Assembly: GCA_016714445.1 (NCBI GenBank)
Contig: JADJNF010000003.1
Coordinates: forward strand, 62,001-126,000
Reading direction: 5' to 3'
Length of the DNA stretch: 64,000 nt
Source of the DNA: Saprospiraceae bacterium
GTDB taxonomy: Bacteria; Bacteroidota; Bacteroidia; Chitinophagales; Saprospiraceae
The translations under genes and the position numbers were made by a program. The notes under the pieces are model-generated. The model was given only the letters and a program-made list of their open reading frames with translations. It was not told where the DNA came from and did no database searches. Each line of letters begins with the position of its first letter. Positions within the stretch are counted from its first letter, which is position 1. This document shows, piece by piece, positions 1 through 6,892 of this stretch.

Positions 1-147
1 GCCCATAGGAGTGTATTACAATCACGAATGAAACTTTCGGGTCAAAAATGGAGTATAAAAGGTGTAAATGCAATAGCCAACTTGAGATGCTTATACAAGA
101 GCAATGCGTGGGATATTCTTGAAAAATTTGTTAATGCTGCCGCTTAG
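1..147 (+). CDS. C-terminal fragment of a transposase, open at the left edge
   Basis: The frame is open from base 1 to a TAG at 145-147 and encodes 48 residues containing QSRMKLSGQKWSIKG followed by NLRCLYKSNAWD. The pattern of an R-x-K-x-SG-x-x-W motif, then a leucine/arginine stretch and a W-D near the end resembles the C-terminus of ISKra4-type DDE transposases. The family assignment is a guess from this short motif; that it is a protein end is better supported. It reads toward the IS256 element that begins at 206, so the insertion landed just downstream of an older transposase gene or its remnant. Confidence 0.4.
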   Translation, partial: AHRSVLQSRMKLSGQKWSIKGVNAIANLRCLYKSNAWDILEKFVNAAA

Positions 148-197
148 TGCAATTTGTTATACACACTATGGTATTTTGTTTTTAAGAAATCTTTGTA

Positions 198-205
198 AAA
201 GATCA
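198..205. repeat. Left target-site duplication of the IS256-family element (AAAGATCA)
   Basis: The eight bases AAAGATCA directly precede the left inverted repeat and recur exactly at 2903-2910 after the right inverted repeat. Eight-base duplications are usual for IS256-family insertions. Confidence 0.8.
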
Positions 206-279
206 GAGCTCGTGCATAATTTTGTGTTTAAGAAAAATCAAAGAGCTCGTGCATAATTTTGTGTTTAAGAAAAATCAAA
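206..279. repeat. Two tandem 37-bp copies of the IS left terminal repeat
   Basis: The 37 bases from 206 (GAGCTCGTGCATAATTTTGT and onward) are repeated exactly from 243. Only the outer copy touches the target duplication. The unit covers the inverted repeat and the A-rich stretch before the transposase stop codon. Confidence 0.85.
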
Positions 280-299
280 TTTAATTTCACGGGACGCTG

Positions 300-1503
300 T
301 TAATTAATAATGATCCTATTTTCAAAATAAATGGTAAGCTGATTGTAAATGATTGGCCACCCAAATCTCATCTTTTCCCACTTTTTACGAATTTGCTGTG
401 CGGCAAGATAAATAGATTTTAGTGCTGCATCATCAGTTGGGAAGACTTTTTTATTTTTAGTATATTTTCGAAGGCTGGCATTAAAACTTTCGATGATATT
501 TGTTGTGTAAATAAGTTTTCTGATTTCAAGCGGATAAGCCAAAAAAGTGGTAAGGTTTGTCCAATTATTTTCCCAGGATTTTACTACCAAATGATATTTT
601 GCTGACCATTTAGATTTAAACTCGTTGAAGGCGTCCAAGGCCATTTGCTCATTCGATGCCTTGTATATTTTTTTTATATCAGCCATAATAGCCCTTCGGT
701 CTTTATATGAAACATAATTCATGCTATTTCTGATTTGGTGAACTATGCATATTTGACGGATAGTATCTGGATACACCGCTTGTATTGCTTTTTCCAGACC
801 TGTAAGGTTATCTGAGCATAAAAATAATATATCCTTTACTCCCCGGCTTTTAAGGTCATCCAGCATATCCACCCATGATGCTGCTGTTTCCCTTTCATGT
901 ATTCTCAGGCTTAGTATTTCCTGGCACCCAGCTGTATTTATTCCCAAAATAACCATACAGGCTTTGGACACAATTTGACCTTCATGTCTTATTTTGTAAT
1001 GAATGGCGTCAATCCACACTACAGCATATTGGTCATCTAAAGGTCTGCCTTGCCAAGCTTTAATATCTTCAAGCAATGAATTGGTAATCAATGAAATGGC
1101 ACTTGTTGAGTAACTTACTCCATAAGTATGACCCATAAAATCAATGATATCTGCATTGCTCATGCCTTTAGCATAAAGAAGTAAAATGCAATCCTCTAAT
1201 TCTTTAGTGATCGTCTTATGTTTAGGCAGGATCACAGGGTCAAACTCCGCTTTCCTATCCAGGTACCTAATGACTGCTGCCACTTGTCGTCTTTAATGTC
1301 TTTTGTGAATAGCCATTGCGCATATTTTCATCAATAGGTTTATCACCTCTGTTATAGCCCAAATGATGGTTCATCTCTGCATTGAGTAATGCCTCAATGC
1401 CCCGTTTTAGTAATTGATCCTGCAAATTCCTGAAATCTTCAGGACCCTTGAGTTGCGATACCAACTCATCAAGTAATGGATTGTCTGATTTTTGATGTTT
1501 CAT
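300..1503 (-). pseudogene. IS256-family transposase, copy 1 (frame broken near 1267-1290)
   Basis: This is a DDE/MULE-type transposase that would cut and paste the surrounding element. The N-terminal part starts at ATG 1503 (MKHQKSDNPLLDELVSQLKG) and runs to the TLKTTSG motif; the rest continues in another frame from about 1283. The acidic triad regions are visible: VVWIDAIHYK, LFLCSDNLTG and TNIIESFNASLRK. Comparison with copy 2 shows that bases around 1256-1290 differ by small insertions and losses; combining the two copies restores TTSGAVISVP before DRKAEFDP. Apart from that junction the copy is intact to its stop at 300, giving about 400 residues, the normal family size. Decay and sequencing error both fit. 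Confidence 0.85.
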
Positions 1504-1594
1504 GTTACAAATTTTTAAAAAAAATTTGACCCGCGAAAATAAATTCAATTTTTCTTTATCCTACCATCGTAAACACAAAATACTTTACAGTCCC

Positions 1595-1613
1595 AAATCA
1601 AATTTAATTTCAC
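1595..1613. repeat. 19-bp partial left end at the junction between the two IS copies
   Basis: The stretch starting AAATCAAATTTAATTTCAC follows the right end of copy 1 immediately and equals 272-290, the inner part of the left end. It marks the tandem-duplication breakpoint. No 8-base target duplication lies here, so copy 2 is not an independent insertion. Confidence 0.8.
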
Positions 1614-1622
1614 GGGACGCTG

Positions 1623-2811
1623 TTAATTAATAATGATCCTATTTTCAAAATAAATGGTAAGCTGATTGTAAATGATTGGCCACCCAAATCTCATCTTTTC
1701 CCACTTTTTACGAATTTGCTGTGCGGCAAGATAAATAGATTTTAGTGCTGCATCATCAGTTGGGAAGACTTTTTTATTTTTAGTATATTTTCGAAGGCTG
1801 GCATTAAAACTTTCGATGATATTTGTTGTGTAAATAAGTTTTCTGATTTCAAGCGGATAAGCCAAAAAGTGGTAAGGTTTGTCCAATTATTTTCCCAGGA
1901 TTTTACTACCAAATGATATTTTGCTGACCATTTAGATTTAAACTCGTTGAAGGCGTCCAAGGCCATTTGCTCATTCGATGCCTTGTATTTTTTTTATGTC
2001 AGCCATAATAGCCCTTCGGTCTTTATATGAAACATAATTCATGCTATTTCTGATTTGGTGAACTATGCATATTTGACGGATAGTATCTGGATACACCGCT
2101 TGTATTGCCTTTTCCAGACCTGTAAGGTTATCTGAGCATAAAAATAATATATCCTTTACTCCCCGGCTTTTAAGGTCATCCAGCATATCCACCCATGATG
2201 CTGCTGTTTCCCTTTCATGTATTCTCAGGCTTAGTATTTCCTGGCACCCAGCTGTATTTATTCCCAAAATAACCATACAGGCTTTGGACACAATTTGACC
2301 TTCATGTCTTATTTTGTAATGAATGGCGTCAATCCAACACACATATTGGTCATCTAAGGTCTGCCTTGCCAAGCTTTAATATCTTCAAGCAATGAATTGG
2401 TAATCAATGAAATGGCACTTGTTGAGTAACTTACCCATAAGTATGACCCATAAAATCAATGATATCTGCATTGCTCATGCCTTTAGCATAAAGAAGTAAA
2501 ATGCAATCCTCTAATTCTTTAGTGATCGTCTTATGTTTAGGCAGGATCACAGGGTCAAACTCCGCTTTCAGGTACACTAATGACTGCTCCACTTGTCGTC
2601 TTTAATGTCTTTTGTGAATAGCCATTGCGCATATTTTCATCAATAGGTTTATCACCTCTGTTATAGCCCAAATGATGGTCCATCTCTGCATTGAGTAATG
2701 CCTCAATGCCCCGTTTTAGTAATTGATCCTGCAAATTCCTGAAATCTTCAGGACCCTTGAGTTGCGATACCAACTCATCAAGTAATGGATTGTCTGATTT
2801 TGATGTTTCAT
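1623..2811 (-). pseudogene. IS256-family transposase, copy 2 (multiple frameshifts)
   Basis: This is a second copy of the transposase, nearly identical base for base to copy 1 but with at least six small indels: a lost A near 1866, changes near 1984-2000, 2335-2360 and 2433, a loss of about seven bases near 2563, and a shortened T run just after the start codon near 2799. It breaks into four or more open pieces. The DDE-region motifs are still present across frames. Most changes are in or next to short homopolymers. It should be inactive as read. Confidence 0.85.
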
Positions 2812-2902
2812 GTTACAAATTTTTAAAAAAAATTTGACCCGCGAAAATAAATTCAATTTTTCTTTATCCTACCATCGTAAACACAAAATACTTTACAGTC
2901 CC

Positions 2903-2910
2903 AAAGATCA
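2903..2910. repeat. Right target-site duplication of the IS256-family element (AAAGATCA)
   Basis: This is an exact match to 198-205, directly after the right inverted repeat that ends at 2902. Confidence 0.8.
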
Positions 2911-2915
2911 TATTT

Positions 2916-3083
2916 TTATTTGCAACGTTTGTGCTGTTTTTCTTCTTCACATGATGCACAACGTGCTTCCATTGAAGAAGGGCAGTTCCAATATGGCTGC
3001 CTTTCGTTCCATGTTATGTTGTCATCTGGTAATTCATTCTTCAAGGTAACAATTTTTTGGCAAGTATAATGAGAAATGCTATC
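2916..3083 (-). other. Short cysteine-containing open frame without a start codon
   Basis: The minus strand between a TAG near 3087 and a TAA at 2916-2918 is open for about 55 codons and reads, near its end, YWNCPSSMEARCASCEEEKQ. It has four to five cysteines including a CxxC. No ATG or GTG lies at its head, only a TTG within it. It follows the split thioredoxin-like gene in the same direction and ends five bases from the IS target site. It could be the tail of a small secreted peptide gene, a remnant, or chance. I do not recognise it. Confidence 0.25.
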
Positions 3084-3096
3084 AACAGACTATTTA

Positions 3097-4254
3097 TTAT
3101 TCTATAGGAAGGCGATCAATCAGCTTTGAAAAATTGGTCTCATAATCCGGATTTCCACCTAATAATTGTTCTAAAACCTTGTTTAGCAGATTGTCATAAA
3201 TTATCACCATCGGAGCTCCATTAACGGTCAAATCTTTTACCCCCTCGTTGTATCTGTAATTAGGAAAATCGTAGTGATTTCCTTTGATAGCTGCCAACAA
3301 TGACTTTTTGTTTTTAGACATCGTGTCTACCCCAAGGTATGTTATATCTTGCCTTTTATTCAATTTGTAAAATTTTTCTATAACAGGACCTACATGTTTG
3401 CAGTGTATACAACCTTCAAACCAAAAATACAACACAACATATCTTTTATCGATATCCCCGAGCCGATGATTGACATCAAGGCTATCGATCATAGACACAT
3501 CGTCTAAAGATAATGTTTTATTATGGTCCAGCCTCATTTTTCGTGTAGGAAACTTTGACAGATATTCAGGGCTATTGGATCATTGCCTCATGTTTTCATA
3601 AATAGAATTAACATCATCATCTATTCTTGATGACGATGTCCAATTGCTGAATGTGAATACATTGTTTATTAAATCACCTCTTGATTCAAACTGATAGTTG
3701 TATTTGCTAATGTGAAAATTATTTTTATCAATTACGACATTAACTGTCGTCTTTCGGATAGCTCCAAACTCAATCATCGTGTCATGCAGTGTCAAGTAAA
3801 AAAATTGTGCATCTGTTGAATCCAGACTCAAACTATCCCATCTTTTAGGGTTAATGAGTGTTGTTTCATTTCTGAATGATCCGCTAAAACACCGAAAAAA
3901 CATCTTTGTAGTACCTAGCCTGACATGCAACGCATCCGGACTATAGTCTTTTCTAATTTCACCTGATTTTATCCGCAGAAGTGTATCTTTTACAAAACAA
4001 AAGGTATCTTTCTGGTGGTGACTTATGTATAAGAAATCATCATATTTCCCAGGTGTATTATTGGCGATCAATTTGCCTTTGTCTAGAAGTAATGTATTTG
4101 AATCTTTGACATTTTCTACCTTTATTTCATAACTAAATGATGCATAGTCACTAATTTTTGCATTGACACTATCAATGATTGTATAAAGATCCTGACCACA
4201 GGATATTTGAATTTGTATCAAGGAGATCAAAAATGAAAATATGATTTTTTTCAT
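3097..4254 (-). pseudogene. Thioredoxin-like (TlpA-type) exported protein interrupted by an in-frame TGA
   Basis: Two open pieces lie in the same frame. 3580-4254 has a signal peptide (MKKIIFSFLISLIQIQISCG) and a LolA-like beta-rich domain of about 200 residues. 3097-3537 has a thioredoxin fold with the redox motif CIHC after VVLYFWFEG. They are separated by exactly 42 bases, that is one TGA (3580-3582) and 13 further sense codons before the methionine at 3537, with no frameshift. Bacteroidota proteins with a LolA-like domain followed by a TlpA-type thioredoxin domain are common at about 380 residues, the size obtained by reading through. No convincing ribosome site precedes the second ATG. 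Either the gene is a one-mutation pseudogene or the TGA is a base error. If intact, it would act as an envelope disulfide reductase. Confidence 0.75.
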
Positions 4255-4974
4255 CTGTTTATTTTTATTTGTTTTTTAATGGTCAGATGGAATCCCTGCC
4301 CGTATTGTAGCAGGCGGGTTTGATAAAAAATAATCATTGTGGTTTGTACCAGCCTGAACACGTTAGTCGGGCAGGTAAAATAAACCCTGATTATTTTTTA
4401 TGTCGATTTCATGTTATAAATAAATTACTGTTACATCATAAGCATATACAAGGGCAGCACCATTTTTGCAAACTAATTTATTTTGAGTATGATGATTTTC
4501 TCTGATTTATTTTCATCAAGATTCAAATCAAAAGAATTACATACTACTATATACAGATGAAAACAGAACGTACAACGATGAGATATTATTTTGTAAAGAG
4601 AAATATGGTATAAAATGTATGAGTGTCAGGATTTGATATGAATGTAAATTACAGCATAGAAGTTCTGTTATGAAGCAGGCAATAAATTGTTTTTATATGT
4701 AGTTGGGTGTTGTATTAATTCGTTGTTGTTGTTTTTTTCAGGTATTATAATGTTCGGTTTTTTGAAGTATCGAAGCTCCATTAACTATTTCAAGGGACAA
4801 AATATTGGAAAACTCTCCATTTTCAATAAAATCTCTGTTCAGAACATCAGGAACGCTTTTTTTTATTTGAAATTCTAAATAGCATAAAACATCAATCTGA
4901 GCAGGGGCACTCCTTTTTGATTGCTCTGCTTTTGTGGAATTGGTGTTACCTGTGCAAAAGACTACAACCTTTTA
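4255..4974. other. Gene-poor spacer with palindromic repeat copies
   Basis: About 720 bases without a convincing gene. Short open frames at 4320-4505 and 4687-4878 show no codon bias, start context or recognisable motif. It contains two copies of a palindromic repeat family: 4349-4375 (CCAGCC...GGCAGG) and a looser one at 4295-4318 (CCTGCCCG...CAGGCGGG). The first is the reverse complement of the element inserted at 5413-5444. Confidence 0.5.
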
Positions 4975-5011
4975 TAAAAAAAAATAAGCCCTTGAAAATC
5001 AAGAGCTTATT
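4975..5011 (-). terminator. Rho-independent terminator behind tRNA-Arg
   Basis: On the minus strand the stem AATAAGC/GCTTATT with inner CTTGA/TCAAG and a three-base loop (4983-5011) is followed by a run of about ten T residues. It sits 11 bases past the 3' end of the tRNA. Confidence 0.8.
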
Positions 5012-5022
5012 GAAATAGTTTG

Positions 5023-5096
5023 TGACCTCAGGAGGATTCGAACCCCCAACCCTCAGAGCCGAAATCTGATATTCTATCCAGTTGAACTATGAGGCC
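5023..5096 (-). tRNA. tRNA-Arg (anticodon TCG)
   Basis: The 74-base minus-strand sequence folds as a cloverleaf. The acceptor stem pairs GGCCTCA with TGAGGTC (one G-T wobble), the anticodon stem pairs TCAGA with TCTGA around the loop TTTCGGC, and the T arm contains GGTTCGAATCC. The anticodon in the loop is TCG, which reads CGA and probably other CGN arginine codons. The terminal CCA is not encoded. The 5' half of this gene is duplicated at 5402-5478 behind the GIY-YIG gene, where it is disrupted. Confidence 0.93.
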
Positions 5097-5126
5097 ATAT
5101 TGAAATAGAGTGCAAATGTAAGTTAC

Positions 5127-5375
5127 TTATGTTATAGTCAAATAATTTTTGCGAATAAATCTTCTCCCACTGCTAGATTTGAGTTTTATTTCTTTTGCTC
5201 TGGCTAGTATTCTTGTTTCCAAATTTTCAATATAAACCATTTCCCAAGGAACAAAAGCTTTGGTTGATGTATTTTGACCTGTATTATGTTCCTGAAGTCT
5301 GTTAGAAATGTTTTGTGTCATTCCTATGTAAATCCGGTCAAACACCCTACTATATAAAACATATACAAAATACAT
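5127..5375 (-). CDS. Small GIY-YIG nuclease family protein
   Basis: An 82-residue single-domain GIY-YIG protein of the YhbQ/UPF0213 type. The first catalytic strand pair is seen as YFVYVLYS near residues 2-9 and YIGMT near 16-20, followed by the arginine of NRLQEHN at about 26-32 and a helix with glutamate in the second half. Family members cut or bind DNA, but the role of stand-alone copies is poorly known; Bacteroidota genomes often carry many, frequently beside tRNA or rRNA genes. There is no signal peptide. Its last 15 or so codons lie in the repeat shared with 5402-5550, so this gene and the adjacent tRNA-Arg have been duplicated together in part. Confidence 0.85.
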   Translation of the reverse strand: MYFVYVLYSRVFDRIYIGMTQNISNRLQEHNTGQNTSTKAFVPWEMVYIENLETRILARAKEIKLKSSSGRRFIRKNYLTIT

Positions 5376-5412
5376 AATAAAAATTGCAGTTATTTAAGCA
5401 ACAGAGCCGAAA

Positions 5413-5444
5413 CCTGCCCGCCTACTACGTAGTGGTCAGGCTGG
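5413..5444. repeat. 32-bp palindromic element inserted in the partial tRNA copy
   Basis: Relative to the intact tRNA-Arg, the second copy carries an extra block beginning CCTGCCCGCC and ending GTCAGGCTGG, with a near-palindromic centre ACTACGTAGT. The same ends occur in opposite orientation at 4349-4375. It behaves like a small dispersed palindromic repeat rather than part of the tRNA. Confidence 0.7.
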
Positions 5445-5565
5445 TCTGATATTCTATCCAGTTGAACTATGAGGCCATGTTGCAATAGAGTGCAAATGTA
5501 AGTTACTTATGTTATAGTCAAATAATTTTTGCGAATAAATCTTCTCCTACCTCTACAATCCATTT

Positions 5566-5607
5566 AAAAAAGAAGTTTAAATCAATTTGAAATGAAACTT
5601 CTTTTTT
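5566..5607. terminator. Bidirectional terminator behind the peptidylprolyl isomerase gene
   Basis: A perfect 13-base stem (AAAAAAGAAGTTT with AAACTTCTTTTTT) encloses a 16-base loop. A- and T-rich flanks make it a terminator on both strands; it lies 25 bases past the stop of the minus-strand gene at 5632. Confidence 0.75.
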
Positions 5608-5631
5608 ACTTGATTTATCCCGCCCCTTTCA

Positions 5632-6585
5632 TCAATTCACCTTTATCAATTCAACTTCGAAGATCAAATCACTTTTTGGTGGTATAGCACCCGGATATCC
5701 CTGCGATCCGTAAGCCAGTTGATAGGGGATATAAAATTTATATTTTGCCCCTTCTTTCATTAGTTGAACCCCTTCCGTCCAGCCGGGTATTACCTGATTT
5801 AAACCAAAATCAATGGGTTGGCCTCGCTGTACGCTGCTGTCAAATATGTTACCATCCAGAAATGATCCTGTGTAGTGTACTTTTACATTGCTGAATGCCG
5901 ATGGTGTCTTACCTGTACCTTCTTCCAGCACGTTATATCTCAATCCACTGGCAGTAACGTTTGTAAACTCTTTTTTTAAGTTTTCAGCGGCTTCCAGTTT
6001 TTTAGCTTCCTTATCTTTTTGCTTCTGGACCATATTTTCCTGCTCTTCAATAAACGTTTTTTGGGCATCAAAAGCAGTGGCTTCGGCGCCTTTTCTAAGT
6101 ATGGTCAGAGAAATCAATGTATCATTTTGTGCTATCTTATCTACCACATCCTGCCCTTCTATCACATGACCAAATACCGTATGCTTGCCGTCAAGCCATG
6201 GTGTAGCCACATGTGTGATAAAAAATTGAGAACCATTGGTTCCTGGTCCGGAATTGGCCATACTCAATATACCCGCACCGGAATGTTTTAAGGTATCATC
6301 AAATTCATCTGCAAATTTATACCCAGGATCTCCCGTACCCGTGCCTCTGGGACAACCACCCTGTATCATAAAATTCTCAATTACTCTATGAAATTTCAAC
6401 CCGTTGTAAAAAGGAGCACCTTCCGGTTTTGGCTCATTTTTAATCTTCCCTTCAGCAAGTCCGACAAAATTTGCTACAGTTAATGGTGTTTTTTCAAACT
6501 CTAATAGAGCATATATATTTCCTTTATTGGTTTCAAATCTGGCATACAGACCATCGTTTTGGGTACTTAAAAATTTTTCGTCCAT
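5632..6585 (-). CDS. Peptidylprolyl isomerase, cyclophilin-FKBP fusion
   Basis: A 317-residue protein with two unrelated prolyl isomerase folds. Residues about 10-165 are a cyclophilin (FHRVIENFMIQGGCP, GTNGSQFFITH, WLDGKHTVFGHVI), with the arginine, phenylalanine and histidine positions of active cyclophilins kept. A lysine/glutamate-rich linker follows, and residues about 225-316 are an FKBP domain (VKVHYTG, IFDSS, VIPGWTEG, IPYQLAYG). It speeds cis-trans proline isomerisation and may chaperone. No signal peptide is seen, so it should be cytoplasmic. The gene stands alone between a terminator and a divergent TonB receptor. The start at ATG 6585 gives a natural N-terminus before the first cyclophilin strand. 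Confidence 0.9.
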   Translation of the reverse strand: MDEKFLSTQNDGLYARFETNKGNIYALLEFEKTPLTVANFVGLAEGKIKNEPKPEGAPFYNGLKFHRVIENFMIQGGCPRGTGTGDPGYKFADEFDDTLKHSGAGILSMANSGPGTNGSQFFITHVATPWLDGKHTVFGHVIEGQDVVDKIAQNDTLISLTILRKGAEATAFDAQKTFIEEQENMVQKQKDKEAKKLEAAENLKKEFTNVTASGLRYNVLEEGTGKTPSAFSNVKVHYTGSFLDGNIFDSSVQRGQPIDFGLNQVIPGWTEGVQLMKEGAKYKFYIPYQLAYGSQGYPGAIPPKSDLIFEVELIKVN

Positions 6586-6810
6586 GGTATTTTATATAAT
6601 TTAATTAATGCTTTGGTTACAATAGCACACTTTATAAATGTTTAACAGAATATCTATAATATTCTGATTGAAGCCGCAAAAGTATTAAAAAAATGATGGA
6701 TTTGACCTTTTATGAGGCAATTTTATACTTATGAATAAAAGTGATATTGAAGTTGACTTTTTCAGCAATTCTTAAAAGCAAGCTTGTTTATCATATATAA
6801 TCACATAGAC

Positions 6811-6855
6811 TTAACGCAGCCTTAATATTTGCTTAACATAGCCATTTTACCTTTG
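6811..6855 (+). promoter_or_regulatory. Promoter with Pho-box-like direct repeats upstream of the TonB receptor
   Basis: A -7 box TACCTTTG lies at 6848-6855 and a -33 box TTTG at 6828-6831 (16-base spacing). Overlapping and preceding the -33 box are three hexamers in an exact 11-base period: TTAACG (6811), TTAATA (6822) and TTAACA (6833). TTAACA-like hexamers spaced by five bases are the known binding pattern of PhoP/PhoB-type regulators; its use here is inference. Confidence 0.6.
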
Positions 6856-6892
6856 CGGCATCTAATTTTTACAAAATAAACAATTTTTACAG

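Larger units (their letters stand above)
206..2902 (-). mobile_element. IS256-family insertion sequence with internal tandem duplication
   Basis: The element is bounded by AAAGATCA on both sides. Its left end starts GAGCTCGTGCATAATTTTGT and its right end, read inward on the minus strand, starts GGGACTGTAAAGTATTTTGT; the two share the core ATTTTGTGTTTA at the same distance from the tip. An ordinary element of this family would be about 1.35 kb with one transposase gene. Here the interval 272-1594 is repeated as 1595-2902, so there are two transposase copies on the minus strand (300-1503 and 1623-2811) and two right ends (1564-1594 and 2872-2902), but only the outer pair carries the target duplication. 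The join at 1594/1595 puts a right end against a left end lacking its outer 29 bases. The copies differ by several small indels and neither encodes a complete transposase as read. Confidence 0.85.
5054..5550. repeat. Direct repeat flanking the GIY-YIG gene: 5054-5170 and 5402-5550
   Basis: The 117 bases at 5054-5170 cover the anticodon-loop-to-5'-end half of tRNA-Arg, its leader, and the last codons of the GIY-YIG gene. They recur at 5402-5550 with a handful of substitutions and one 32-base palindrome inserted at the tRNA anticodon stem (5413-5444). The nuclease gene lies between, its 3' end inside the first copy. This arrangement looks like a short unit that entered, or duplicated, using a tRNA gene half as its end. 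Confidence 0.85.

Noticed and set aside
206..2902. Composite transposon made of two IS256 copies
   Set aside because: The copies are head-to-tail with only 19 bases between, no cargo genes and no separate target duplications; a tandem duplication explains it better.
3580..3582. TGA read as selenocysteine or as a recoded codon
   Set aside because: It lies in the linker between the two domains rather than at a redox motif, no SECIS-like hairpin was evident, and many other genes here use TGA as stop.
4320..4878. Two short plus-strand open frames as genes
   Set aside because: They have no ribosome site, motif or codon bias, and one covers a palindromic repeat.
5402..5478. A second functional tRNA-Arg
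   Set aside because: Only the half from the 5' end to the anticodon loop is present, and it is broken by a 32-base insertion; the T arm and 3' acceptor strand are missing.
5888..6291. Open frames opposite the peptidylprolyl isomerase
   Set aside because: They lie fully within a strongly conserved coding gene on the other strand and show no family features.
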